DNA of 64,000 bases from Ponticaulis profundi. GTDB taxonomy: Bacteria > Pseudomonadota > Alphaproteobacteria > Caulobacterales > Hyphomonadaceae. Made by a program: the position numbers and the translations under genes. The DNA is taken from assembly GCF_042659465.1 (NCBI RefSeq), contig NZ_JBHSSW010000004.1, positions 186,001-250,000 of the forward strand, given 5' to 3'. The notes beneath the pieces were generated by a model that was not told the origin of the DNA, did no database searches, and was given only the letters and a program-made list of their open reading frames with translations. Position 1 is the stretch's first letter. Each line of letters begins with the position of its first letter. Below, piece by piece: positions 1-9,581 of the stretch.

Positions 1-132
1 GGTCCAGATGAGCCATTATACAAGCTTGCGGACCACCAGATTCTGCACGGATCTTATGTGACCATTGCGCATGGGGATGACGAAGATGCGCTGACCTATC
101 AGATCGACGACATCCGGAATGTTGAGGTCTGA
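1..132 (+). CDS. C-terminal end of an unidentified protein (5' truncated)
   Basis: An open frame runs from the first base to a TGA at 130-132, giving the last 43 residues of a protein that starts before the window. The tail is acidic and ends in IDDIRNVEV. I do not recognise a family from this fragment. It lies on the same strand as glyS, about 200 bp upstream; in many alphaproteobacteria a small conserved gene sits between glyQ and glyS, so this could be that gene, but this is only a guess from position. Confidence 0.55.
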   Translation, partial: GPDEPLYKLADHQILHGSYVTIAHGDDEDALTYQIDDIRNVEV

Positions 133-220
133 CCGAATATCTCGGGCAAAAAGTCTGCCTTGAGCCTTTCCGGCCAGCGGTAGACTCTGCGAGCTGAACC
201 GGCGCTTGCAGCGAGATAGG

Positions 221-260
221 TATGCGGGGTGAAAATCGTCTAAGATTTTTGCCCCGTATA
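221..260 (+). repeat. Long hairpin (17-nt arms, 6-nt loop) upstream of glyS
   Basis: The left arm TATGCGGGGTGAAAATC (221-237) pairs with the right arm GATTTTTGCCCCGTATA (244-260) around the loop GTCTAA. Fourteen pairs are Watson-Crick and the other three are G-U wobbles when read as + strand RNA; on the - strand those positions would be A-C mismatches. This points to a structure formed in a + strand transcript. CTTTT follows, so it may end the upstream gene, or act in the glyS leader (the ATG is 78 nt away). Confidence 0.5.
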
Positions 261-338
261 CTTTTGCAGGCGACATCTGACTTGACCCACAGCGCACAGG
301 GCTTATGCCGATCCAGACTGTAATTTTCCGGCGGTGTC

Positions 339-2426
339 ATGCCTCAGCTTTTGCTTGAACTCTTTAGTGAAGAAATCCCGGCCCGTATGCAGGCCAAGGC
401 CGAAAGTGATCTCGGTAAAGCCCTGACCGATTCCCTGTCGTCAGCAGGATTGGCCTTCGGTTCGGTGGAAACGCTTTCTGGTCCGCGTCGACTGACCGTG
501 ATCATTGAAGACGTGGCGCCGAAATCTCAGGATGTGCGCGAGGAGCGCAAAGGACCGAAAGTCGGCGCGCCAGAGAAAGCTGTAGAGGGCTTCATGCGCG
601 GTGCGGGTCTTAGCTCGATCGATCAGGCTGAGATCAAGTCAGACCCGAAAAAGGGTGATTTCTACGTCGCGATTATCGAAACGCCTGGCCGCAATGCCGA
701 AGACATTATCGCCGAAGCCATTCCGGCCATTATCCGTGGGTTCCACTGGCCGAAGAGCATGCGCTGGGGCTCGGGCGATCTGCGTTGGGTTCGCCCGCTG
801 CAGCGCATCACCTGTCTGTTCGGTGGCAAGGTGGTCCCGTTTGAGGTGGATGGCATATCCTCTGGTGATGAGATTGAAGGCCACCGTGTTCATGGTCGCG
901 GCCCATATACGATTTCTGATGCGCGCGATTATCGCGCGGCGCTGGAAGATGTTGGCCATGTGATGCTGAACCGGGAAGAGCGTCGCGAGACGATTCTTCA
1001 GAATGCACGCAAAGTCTGCGCAGATGCCGGATTGGAACTGGTTGAGGATATCGGTCTGCTGGAAGAGGTGACCGGCCTTGCTGAGTGGCCTGTCGTCTTG
1101 CTGGGCGAGATGGACCCGGCTTTTCTGGATTTGCCCGAAGAGGTGATCCAGCTGTCCATGCGGGTCCACCAGAAATATTTTGCGGTGCGCGATCCGAAAA
1201 CCGGCGGCCTGGCGCCGAATTTCGTTGTGGTCGCCAATATTGCTGCGACGGATGGCGGACAGAAGATTGCGCAAGGCAATTCGCGGGTCCTGTCGGCGCG
1301 TCTGAACGATGCACGCTTCTTCTGGGACAATGACCTCGCGACATCTCTTGAAGATATGGGGCAGAAGCTTGCAACCATCGATTTCAAGAAAGAACTCGGC
1401 ACGATTGCGGACAAGGTGGAGCGCGTCGCAAAGCTCGCGCGCGAGCTGGCGCCGAACGTTGGCGCGGATGCGGATGAAGCTGAGCGTGCCGCGCGTCTGT
1501 GCAAGTCTGATCTCGTTTCAGAGATGGTTTATGAATTCCCGGAACTTCAGGGCGTCATGGGACGTTATTACGCTCTGAAACAGGGGGAGAGTGTCGCTAT
1601 CGCCGACGCCATTCGCGATCACTACAAGCCGCAAGGCCCTTCAGATGCCGTGCCAACAGCGCAGGTCAGCATCGCCGTCGCGCTCGCTGACAAGCTCGAT
1701 ACGCTGGTGGGCTTCTGGGCGATCGATGAGAAACCCACCGGCTCTAAAGACCCGTTCGCACTCCGCCGCGCTGCCCTGGGTGTTGTGCGTATCGTGCTGG
1801 AGAACGATGTTCGGTTCGGTTTGGAAGACGTTTGTGGTCGGGCCGATATGGGGCTTGCAGACCGTAAGGTAGGTTTCGACGGAAGTGACTGGAGCGACTA
1901 TGGGGCCAGCCTCATTGTGTTCTTCGCGGATCGTCTGAAGCAGCACATGCGCGACCAGGGCGTGCGTCACGACCTGATTGATGCCGTGTTTGCATTGGGC
2001 GAAGATGATCTGGTTGCCATCACCAAACGTGTTGAGGCACTGTCCGGCTTCCTGGAAAGTGAGAATGGCGCCAATCTGCTCGCGGGATACAAGCGCGCGA
2101 CCAACATTCTCAAAGCAGAAGAGAAAAAAGACGGCAAATCCTACCAAGGACTGGTCAATGAAGCTCTTCTCGCAGAAAAAGAAGAAAAGGACTTGTTCGC
2201 CGCCCTGAAAGAAGGCGAAAGTAAGACAGCCGCTGCTTTGCAAACGGAGGATTTCGAGGGTGCAATGGCAGCAATGAGTAATCTACGCGGACCTATCGAT
2301 GCGTTTTTCGACCGCGTAACAGTGAATGCAGACGATGATGCAGTGCGTCAAAACAGATTGTACCTGCTTTCGAGCATCAAAGATGTGCTCGACCGCGTCG
2401 CAGATTTTTCAAAAATTGAAGGTTAG
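339..2426 (+). CDS. glyS: Glycine--tRNA ligase, beta subunit
   Basis: This is the large beta subunit of the bacterial alpha2beta2 glycyl-tRNA synthetase, which charges tRNA-Gly in the cytoplasm together with the catalytic alpha subunit GlyQ. The 695-residue length is typical. The N-terminus (MPQLLLELFSEEIPARM) and the motifs MRWGSGDLRWVRPL and LADKLDTLVGFWAI-GSKDPFALRRAALG are hallmarks of the family; the C-terminal part is the anticodon-binding region. GlyQ is not in the window and is expected upstream. The start ATG has only a weak purine stretch in front. ppdK follows after 11 bp, so the two are probably co-transcribed. Confidence 0.97.
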   Translation: MPQLLLELFSEEIPARMQAKAESDLGKALTDSLSSAGLAFGSVETLSGPRRLTVIIEDVAPKSQDVREERKGPKVGAPEKAVEGFMRGAGLSSIDQAEIKSDPKKGDFYVAIIETPGRNAEDIIAEAIPAIIRGFHWPKSMRWGSGDLRWVRPLQRITCLFGGKVVPFEVDGISSGDEIEGHRVHGRGPYTISDARDYRAALEDVGHVMLNREERRETILQNARKVCADAGLELVEDIGLLEEVTGLAEWPVVLLGEMDPAFLDLPEEVIQLSMRVHQKYFAVRDPKTGGLAPNFVVVANIAATDGGQKIAQGNSRVLSARLNDARFFWDNDLATSLEDMGQKLATIDFKKELGTIADKVERVAKLARELAPNVGADADEAERAARLCKSDLVSEMVYEFPELQGVMGRYYALKQGESVAIADAIRDHYKPQGPSDAVPTAQVSIAVALADKLDTLVGFWAIDEKPTGSKDPFALRRAALGVVRIVLENDVRFGLEDVCGRADMGLADRKVGFDGSDWSDYGASLIVFFADRLKQHMRDQGVRHDLIDAVFALGEDDLVAITKRVEALSGFLESENGANLLAGYKRATNILKAEEKKDGKSYQGLVNEALLAEKEEKDLFAALKEGESKTAAALQTEDFEGAMAAMSNLRGPIDAFFDRVTVNADDDAVRQNRLYLLSSIKDVLDRVADFSKIEG

Positions 2427-2437
2427 GGGATAAACGG

Positions 2438-5125
2438 ATGACCATGTCAGCGGGAACAGATGTGCGCTGGGTTTACTCTTTCGGTGGGGGGAGTTCCGAT
2501 GGTGATGCCAGCATGCGCAATCTGCTCGGTGGTAAAGGTGCGAACCTGGCAGAAATGGCGACACTCGGTCTGCCAGTGCCTCCAGGATTCACCATCACGA
2601 CAGAGGTCTGCACGGCATATTATGAGCTGGGTGAAAAATACCCGGACACGCTGAGCGGCCAGGTCGAAGCAGCGCTGACGGCGCTGGAAGAAAAGACAGA
2701 CAAGAAGTTCGGCGACGCGTCGAACCCACTCCTCGTTTCCGTACGTTCCGGTGCACGCGCTTCTATGCCAGGCATGATGGACACCGTTCTGAACCTCGGT
2801 CTGAACGACACGACCACGGAAGGTCTGGCGAAATTGTCAGGCGACCGTCGTTTTGCGTTCGACAGCTATCGCCGCTTTATCCAGATGTATTCGAACGTTG
2901 TGCTGGGGCTTCCGCACCATGAATTCGAGCACATTCTCGATCAGTACAAAGAAGTGAATGACTTCCACGAAGACACAGAGCTCAGCGCTGAGAACTGGAT
3001 GGATGTCATTGAGAAGTACAAAGCTGCGGTCAAAAAACTCAGCTCCAACCCGTTCCCGGAAGATCCGAAGGAACAGCTTTGGGGCGCCATTACGGCCGTT
3101 TTCGGTTCGTGGATGAACGACCGTGCGATCCTCTATCGCAAACTGAACGACATTCCGCAGGCGTGGGGCACAGCGGTCAATGTTCAGTCGATGGTCTTTG
3201 GCAATATGGGCGACTCGTCAGCGACAGGTGTTGCCTTTACGCGTGACCCGTCCACCGGTGAAAACCAGTTCTATGGTGAGTTCCTGGTCAACGCGCAAGG
3301 TGAGGACGTTGTGGCGGGTATCCGTACGCCAGCGCCAATCTCCAAAGCACGCGCTGAGCGCATCAACTCTGACCTGACGCCGCTCGAAGTCGAGATGCCA
3401 GCGGTTTACGAACAGCTTGTCGACGTCGCACAGACGCTCGAAAAGCACTATCGTGACATGCAGGACATTGAGTTCACGGTCGAGAACAACAAGCTCTACA
3501 TGCTGCAGACCCGTAACGGTAAGCGTACGGCAGCCGCGGCGCTGAAAATCGCAGTGGATATGTGCCATGACGGCCTGATTTCCGAAGAAGAAGCGGTGCT
3601 GCGCCTCGAGCCGGGTCAGCTTGACCAGTTGCTCCACCCGACCATCAAGCCGGAAGCAGAGCGTGATCTGCTCGTTCAGGGCCTGCCTGCGAGCCCGGGC
3701 GCTGCTGTTGGTAAGGTTGTCTTCAGCTCTGATGAAGCGGCTGAAATGGCTGCGGCTGGTGAGAAAGTCATTCTGGTTCGTCTTGAAACGAGCCCGGAAG
3801 ACATTCACGGCATGCACGCTGCTCAGGCAATTGTCACAGCACGTGGCGGTATGACCAGCCACGCAGCGGTTGTTGCGCGCGGCATGGGCCGCCCATGCGT
3901 CTGTGGTGCCGGTTCCATGCAGATCGACGAAGCCGGCGGTATTTTCCGCGTCGGTGGTCGCGAAGTGAAAAAAGGTGAGATCATCACGGTCGACGGCGCA
4001 GAAGGTCAGGTGCTTTTCGGTGAAGTCGAGATGTCTCAGCCGGATCTCTCCGGTGATTTCGGTGAGCTGATGGTCTGGGCAGACCGTGCACGCAAGCTGA
4101 AAGTCCGCACCAATGCGGAAACACCAGCAGACGTCGAGACAGCGAAATCCTTTGGCGCAGAAGGCATTGGCCTTTGCCGGACTGAGCACATGTTCTTCGA
4201 CGCTGAGCGTATTCCGGTTGTTCGTGCAATGATCCTCGCGTCGGACACGGCAGGCCGTAAAGCTGCGCTTGGCAAGCTTCTGCCATTCCAGCGTGATGAC
4301 TTCGCGGAGATCTTCCGCATCATGGAAGACCGTCCTTGCACGATCCGTCTGCTCGACCCGCCGCTTCACGAATTCCTGCCGCATACAGACGCGGACATTG
4401 AGGAAGTCGCGAAAGGCACCGGCCTTGACGTGAAAGCGCTCAAAGCTCGCGCAGATGAGCTCCAGGAATCAAACCCGATGCTCGGTCACCGCGGTTGCCG
4501 CCTCGGTATCACCTATCCTGAGATCTACGAGATGCAGGCACAGGCTATTTTTGAGGCCGCCATCAGGGTTGCCGAAGAAACAGGCCATAAGCCAATTCCG
4601 GAAATCATGATCCCGTTGGTTGGCACGAAGAAAGAGCTCGAAATCCTCAAAGGAAAGATTGAAGGCGTTGCGAAGTCTGTGTTCGCGGCAGCTTCAACTG
4701 AGCTGGAATATCTCATCGGTACGATGATTGAGCTGCCGCGCGCTGCTCTGCGCGCCGGAGATATTGCAGAAGAAGCTGAGTTCTTCTCATTCGGCACGAA
4801 CGATCTGACCCAGACAGCGCTCGGCATCAGCCGCGACGACGCGGGTCGCTTCCTCAAGGCCTATGAAGAAGCGGGCATCTACGAGAAAGATCCATTCGTC
4901 ACGATCGATCAGGATGGCGTTGGCGAACTGGTGAAAATCGGTGTGGAGCGTGGTCGTCAGACCCGCCCGGGTATCAAGCTTGGCATTTGTGGTGAGCATG
5001 GCGGCGATCCGGCTTCCATCTATTTCTGCCACAACACGGGCCTGGATTATGTTTCCTGCTCCCCATTCCGCGTGCCGATCGCGCGTCTGGCCGCAGCGCA
5101 TGCCGCTCTGAGAAAAGCTGACTAA
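2438..5125 (+). CDS. ppdK: Pyruvate, phosphate dikinase
   Basis: The enzyme interconverts pyruvate + ATP + phosphate and phosphoenolpyruvate + AMP + diphosphate, a cytosolic step at the PEP-pyruvate node. The 895-residue length fits the full three-domain enzyme: an N-terminal ATP-grasp domain (GGKGANLAEM near residue 30), the swivelling phospho-histidine domain with GGMTSHAAVVARG (catalytic His about residue 475), and the C-terminal PEP-binding barrel with CGEHGGDP (catalytic Cys about residue 851). AGGGGA lies 8 nt before the first ATG; a second ATG two codons later is also possible. A strong terminator follows at 5154. The dikinase/glyS neighbourhood is common in alphaproteobacteria. Confidence 0.97.
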   Translation: MTMSAGTDVRWVYSFGGGSSDGDASMRNLLGGKGANLAEMATLGLPVPPGFTITTEVCTAYYELGEKYPDTLSGQVEAALTALEEKTDKKFGDASNPLLVSVRSGARASMPGMMDTVLNLGLNDTTTEGLAKLSGDRRFAFDSYRRFIQMYSNVVLGLPHHEFEHILDQYKEVNDFHEDTELSAENWMDVIEKYKAAVKKLSSNPFPEDPKEQLWGAITAVFGSWMNDRAILYRKLNDIPQAWGTAVNVQSMVFGNMGDSSATGVAFTRDPSTGENQFYGEFLVNAQGEDVVAGIRTPAPISKARAERINSDLTPLEVEMPAVYEQLVDVAQTLEKHYRDMQDIEFTVENNKLYMLQTRNGKRTAAAALKIAVDMCHDGLISEEEAVLRLEPGQLDQLLHPTIKPEAERDLLVQGLPASPGAAVGKVVFSSDEAAEMAAAGEKVILVRLETSPEDIHGMHAAQAIVTARGGMTSHAAVVARGMGRPCVCGAGSMQIDEAGGIFRVGGREVKKGEIITVDGAEGQVLFGEVEMSQPDLSGDFGELMVWADRARKLKVRTNAETPADVETAKSFGAEGIGLCRTEHMFFDAERIPVVRAMILASDTAGRKAALGKLLPFQRDDFAEIFRIMEDRPCTIRLLDPPLHEFLPHTDADIEEVAKGTGLDVKALKARADELQESNPMLGHRGCRLGITYPEIYEMQAQAIFEAAIRVAEETGHKPIPEIMIPLVGTKKELEILKGKIEGVAKSVFAAASTELEYLIGTMIELPRAALRAGDIAEEAEFFSFGTNDLTQTALGISRDDAGRFLKAYEEAGIYEKDPFVTIDQDGVGELVKIGVERGRQTRPGIKLGICGEHGGDPASIYFCHNTGLDYVSCSPFRVPIARLAAAHAALRKAD

Positions 5126-5153
5126 GTCGGTTTTCTGAGCACAAAAAACAAAG

Positions 5154-5191
5154 GACCCGGTCTGAAACAAACGCAGGCCGGGTCTTTTTTT
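5154..5191 (+). terminator. Intrinsic terminator after ppdK
   Basis: GACCCGGTCTG (5154-5164) pairs with CAGGCCGGGTC (5174-5184) with one G-T wobble and is followed directly by seven T. It lies 28 bp after the ppdK stop and closes the glyS-ppdK unit. Confidence 0.9.
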
Positions 5192-5516
5192 GCGATTCTG
5201 AACGTGAAAACCTTCTGCTGAGAGCCGGCTAATCGCTGTCTTTTGCTTAAATTTTTGTGAAGAATCGTCTTTTCTGCGCTCCGGGCTGCGACATAAAACT
5301 CCAAGAAAAACATATAAGTAAGCGAGTTCTAATGCATAACTCGCGAAAGGGTTGCATGCGCAACTGCCTTTCAGGCCTTGCCTTCGAGGATAAAACCAGT
5401 ATCTACGACCGACTTTGCACAATCATTGGCATGGTTCGACTTTGTAACTTTTGCCAACTACTCAAGACAAACCGAAGCAATTCGGGCAAGAACACAAGTT
5501 GGGGATTGTTTTAGAG
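5192..5516. other. 325-bp non-coding stretch before the cell wall hydrolase
   Basis: No convincing gene is visible. It should hold the promoter and leader of the cell wall hydrolase. Two small inverted repeats stand out: GCGAGTT (5322-5328) with AACTCGC (5338-5344), and GTTGC-ATGC-GCAAC (5351-5364). Open frames crossing it have no ribosome-binding site and unlikely composition. Confidence 0.5.
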
Positions 5517-6395
5517 ATGTTAAACTCTTCTAAGACTTCTTCACGTATTGGTCTGCGTCAGCGGTCACTTCGGAGCCGCGCTACCGCAATGTGGACAATG
5601 CTGTCTGACAAAGACCAACGCGTCACGCTGAAGCGTGGTGCTGCCATTTCGGCTTGCGTGATTACAGCTGCCGTTGCTCTGCCGACCCTTCAGGGACGTG
5701 TAGAGAACGAAGCTTCTAAAGCTGAGTTCCGTGAAGAAGCGCAATTCCTTGCGGAGCGCATCGAGACACGTGCGCCTGTTCAGAGCAAAGACGATGCTGC
5801 TGTTCTGAATAACCCGTGGATGCGGACCGTTGAGTATGCGTTGAAGCGTGAGCCTGATTCCATGCTCGACAAGTTTGGTCAGCGTTATCGTGACCTTGCT
5901 GCGCTTGCCTCCTTCGCGTCCTTCGATCCTGCTCATCTCGAGCTGGCGGACAAGTCTGGCAAGGAAGTCGATTGTCTGTCCAAGGCGATCTACTATGAAG
6001 CGCGCAGCGAAAACGTGCTTGGCCAGATTGCCGTTGCTGAAGTGATCATGAACCGCGTGAGCGACTATCGCTATCCAGACTCCGTCTGTGGCGTGGTCTT
6101 CCAGGGCTCTGAACGCTCAACGGGTTGCCAGTTCTCCTTCACCTGTGATGGTGCCATGGATCGCGTCCCACGCGGCAAGACATGGAAGCGCGCGCAAACG
6201 GTTGCTGCGCATGTCATGATGGGCCTCAACAAGCCTCTGACAGGCACAGCGACGCACTATCACACCGATTACGTTGATCCGGTCTGGAACCAGCACCTGA
6301 TCCGCACGAAAACGATCGGTACGCATATCTTCTACCGCTTCCCAAAAGGGAAGGAATGGACAGAAGTGCGCGAACGTACGTCACGCGAGACTTAG
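5517..6395 (+). CDS. SleB-type cell wall hydrolase, membrane anchored
   Basis: A 292-residue protein with a Hydrolase_2 (SleB-like) domain in the C-terminal half, expected to cut peptidoglycan, probably as an amidase or lytic enzyme. The domain is recognised by AIYYEARSENVLGQIAVAEVI-NRV, CGVVFQGS and FSFTCDG, and ends with the HYHTDYV-P-W segment. The N-terminal 50 residues carry basic residues followed by one hydrophobic stretch (AAISACVITAAVALP), a membrane anchor or uncleaved signal, so the domain would face the periplasm. I chose ATG 5517; an in-frame TTG at 5451 would add 22 residues without a clear ribosome site. The role in division or growth is inferred from the family only. Confidence 0.88.
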   Translation: MLNSSKTSSRIGLRQRSLRSRATAMWTMLSDKDQRVTLKRGAAISACVITAAVALPTLQGRVENEASKAEFREEAQFLAERIETRAPVQSKDDAAVLNNPWMRTVEYALKREPDSMLDKFGQRYRDLAALASFASFDPAHLELADKSGKEVDCLSKAIYYEARSENVLGQIAVAEVIMNRVSDYRYPDSVCGVVFQGSERSTGCQFSFTCDGAMDRVPRGKTWKRAQTVAAHVMMGLNKPLTGTATHYHTDYVDPVWNQHLIRTKTIGTHIFYRFPKGKEWTEVRERTSRET

Positions 6396-6417
6396 AAGTC
6401 TTCGAAGAGAGTTTCAG

Positions 6418-6443
6418 AAGAGCGCCAACTGGCGCTCTTTTTT
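6418..6443. terminator. Bidirectional terminator between the cell wall hydrolase and nadC
   Basis: AAGAGCGCC (6418-6426) and GGCGCTCTT (6431-6439) form a perfect stem with loop AACT, followed by a T run on the + strand. The convergent genes at 6395 and 6447 can share it; the A-rich left flank is weaker for the - strand. Confidence 0.85.
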
Positions 6444-6446
6444 GAT

Positions 6447-7300
<854 letters not shown>

Positions 7301-7301
<1 letters not shown>

Positions 7302-8842
7302 CAGGCAATCTCGAATCCGGTCTGAAAAACGGGGGCTGCATTGGCCCCTTTATAAAGGAAGGTTCGTCTCGCAGTGGCTGCGTGGTCAGGGAAATCTTCC
7401 CGGAAATGCCCACCGCGGCTCTCTTCGCGTTCGAGCGCGCAGGCCACAATCAGCTTTGCGACGGTCACAGGTGCAGGCTCTGTTTGCGGTGTGAAGTGCA
7501 TGCTGGACATCTCGCCAAGTCGTTTCGAAAGGCTGGTGAGTCCGTCTCTGTTACGAACGACGCCGCAGTCCTTGGACATGGCGCGGCGGAGCAGCTGCAT
7601 ATTGTCTGAGCTTAGAGACGCCGGCGGCGTGTAAGGCGTAATGCTGCCAGCTGCAGGGATATCGCTGTCTCGCAGTCGATCAGCAATGCGCGCTGAGAAG
7701 ACCACCGCTTCGAGAAGAGAGTTCGACGCAAGTCGGTTTGCGCCGTGCGCTCCGGTCGAAGAACACTCGCCGCAGGCTGACAGACCTGCCAGGCTGGTAC
7801 GCCCCCAGATGTCCGTCACGATGCCGCCCATATGATAGTGCGCCGCGGGTGCGATCGGGATGATCTGTGTCACTGGATCGATCCCTGCCGATTGGCACGT
7901 GGCATACACGGTGGGGAAATGGTCGATGAAGTGCGATCCGACGGCTTCGCGTGCGTCCAGAAACGCGCCATTTGGGGATAGCCATTCCTTGTGAACGGCA
8001 CGGGCAACGCGGTCTCGTGGCGCCAATTCGCCGGCAGGGTCGTATTTCGGCATAAAGGGGGTGCCATCGCGATTGACGAGGCGGGCGCCTTCGCCGCGTA
8101 GCGCTTCGGTCGCCAGGGGCGCTGGATCGCGGCCAATATCAATGGCGGTAGGATGGAATTGGACGAATTCCAGATCCGACAGAAGAGCGCCTGCGCGATA
8201 GGCCATGGCAATGGCGTCGCCGCGTGCCTCTTTCGGATTGGTCGTTACAGAAAAGAGGCCGCCTGAACCGCCTGTGCAGAACACGGTTTCGTCAGCGGGC
8301 AGCGCGATTTGCTCGCCATCAGTATCTTCAGCGAGGACGCCAGCCACCCGGCCATGCTCGTCCTTCAGGAGCTCAATGGCGCGAAGTCCATTTGAGATTT
8401 CAATATGTGATGCCTGCAGTACCGCTGCAGACAAGGCTTCCATGATGGCTTTCCCGGCGAGGTCGCCGGCAACCCGTGCCACACGCGGATGACTGTGTGC
8501 GGCTTCCAATGACAGGGCGAGGGCGCCATTGGGCGTCTTGTCGAAGGGGACTCCCATCTCAAGCAGATCGCGCACACGTTCCGGCCCGGCTTCCGCAATC
8601 AGTCTGGCTGTCACGGGATCAACGAGGCCGTCGCCTGCAATCAGCGTGTCCTGAGCATGCGATTCCGGCGAATCCTGAGGACCTAAAGCGGCGGCAAGCC
8701 CGCCTTGCGCCCAAGCGCTTGAGGCGGCTGTACCGATGGGGGCAGGGCAGATCACCCTGCAGCGGCGCGGTGCAAGGCGCAGCGCAAGGAAGAGGCCGGC
8801 AAGGCCCGCACCAACGATTAAAACATCCACGCGATCCGTCAT
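7301..8842 (-). CDS. nadB: L-aspartate oxidase
   Basis: This FAD flavoprotein oxidises L-aspartate to iminoaspartate, which NadA condenses with dihydroxyacetone phosphate to quinolinate. The N-terminal dinucleotide-binding motif is VLIVGAGLAGLFLAL, followed by SSAWAQGGLAAALG; LEFVQFHPTA and the GANRLASNSLLEAVVF block near residue 370 are characteristic of the succinate dehydrogenase/aspartate oxidase family. The 513 residues match the family. The start ATG has only a weak ribosome site. Directly downstream and overlapping is nadC; upstream, 48 bp away, is a small secreted protein that separates it from nadA. Confidence 0.96.
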
Positions 8843-8890
8843 GCGATCGGGTCCCGCACTGCACTCATACTCGAACGCTGTTTCATAATG

Positions 8891-9352
8891 TTAGGAAATG
8901 GTCCCATCAGATCGGCGAAATTCAGCCATATGAAACCCCCATGAAACGAGAACACCTTTCATGAGGTCAGCTGATTTGATCGTCAGTTTGAAATTGTCCG
9001 GCTTGTAGCCGCCGTTTGGCTCGCCCTGAACGAACTCTTCGATCTGAGAGGTGATGACGAGCTGATCGTTTACCTGCGTTGCTGTGCAGGATTGGCGGAC
9101 TTGCCAGGTGTCGGTCATGCAAACCTGTGTTGCTGTGAGCTCGCAAGAAAACCGTGACGGCGTATCCGTTTGCAGCAAAAGCGCATTGCCAGAGAATGTG
9201 CATTCCGGCCCCGTATTGGCGATAAACGTCCATTCGCCAGCGATTTCGGCATCGGTAATGGGCGATGAGGCCTGAGAGCTTTGCGCCAATGCAGGCGCAG
9301 CGATCAGTTGAGCAGCGGCCAGCAGGCTGGCAATACGGATCGACTGTCTCAC
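8891..9352 (-). CDS. Small secreted protein of unknown function between nadA and nadB
   Basis: A 153-residue protein beginning with GTG, well supported by AAGGAGG 7 nt upstream. Residues 1-23 form a clear signal peptide ending ALA-QSS. The mature part holds four Cys (ECTFSG, FSCELT, VCMTD, QSCTA), which could form two disulfides in the periplasm, and looks beta-rich: ITDAEIAGEWTF, TDTWQVRQSC. The overall shape recalls small lipocalin-like or protease-inhibitor barrels, but I cannot assign a family. It interrupts the nad block on the same strand; there is no sequence evidence for a role in NAD metabolism. Confidence 0.75.
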   Translation of the reverse strand: MRQSIRIASLLAAAQLIAAPALAQSSQASSPITDAEIAGEWTFIANTGPECTFSGNALLLQTDTPSRFSCELTATQVCMTDTWQVRQSCTATQVNDQLVITSQIEEFVQGEPNGGYKPDNFKLTIKSADLMKGVLVSWGFHMAEFRRSDGTIS

Positions 9353-9539
9353 GGAATGCCTCCTTATCTGTCCCGGGCTTTCAACGCTAATAGGCGTTCA
9401 GCGTGGAACATTCGCCTCGTCTAAAACGCCAGAATACGCACACATTCAGTTGAAATCGAAATCACGTTTGTGTCCAGACTGTTCGGGGCGCATTTTCGGC
9501 GTTGGTGCTGGTTTGTGCATGCGCAGACTGTCAGCAAGC

Positions 9540-9577
9540 GGCCCCTGATCGAGATCCTGTCTCTTTCAGGGGCCTTT
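9540..9577. terminator. Hairpin after nadA, possible terminator
   Basis: GGCCCCTGA (9540-9548) pairs perfectly with TCAGGGGCC (9566-9574). It lies just past the nadA stop (9582). There is only TTT on the + side and no T run on the - side, so it may be a weak terminator or an mRNA-stabilising hairpin rather than a full stop before the next gene. Confidence 0.5.
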
Positions 9578-9581
9578 GTGA

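Noticed and set aside
16..297. 93-residue frame on the - strand at the window start
   Set aside because: It overlaps the coding end of the upstream + gene and the hairpin; no ribosome site or family seen.
3218..4384. 388-residue open frame antisense to ppdK
   Set aside because: It is a codon-bias shadow of ppdK, Arg/His/Thr-rich with no recognisable domain, and lies wholly within a conserved enzyme gene.
5257..5514. 85-residue frame in the gap before the cell wall hydrolase
   Set aside because: It contains the short inverted repeats, has no ribosome site and its Cys/Asn-rich product looks non-coding.
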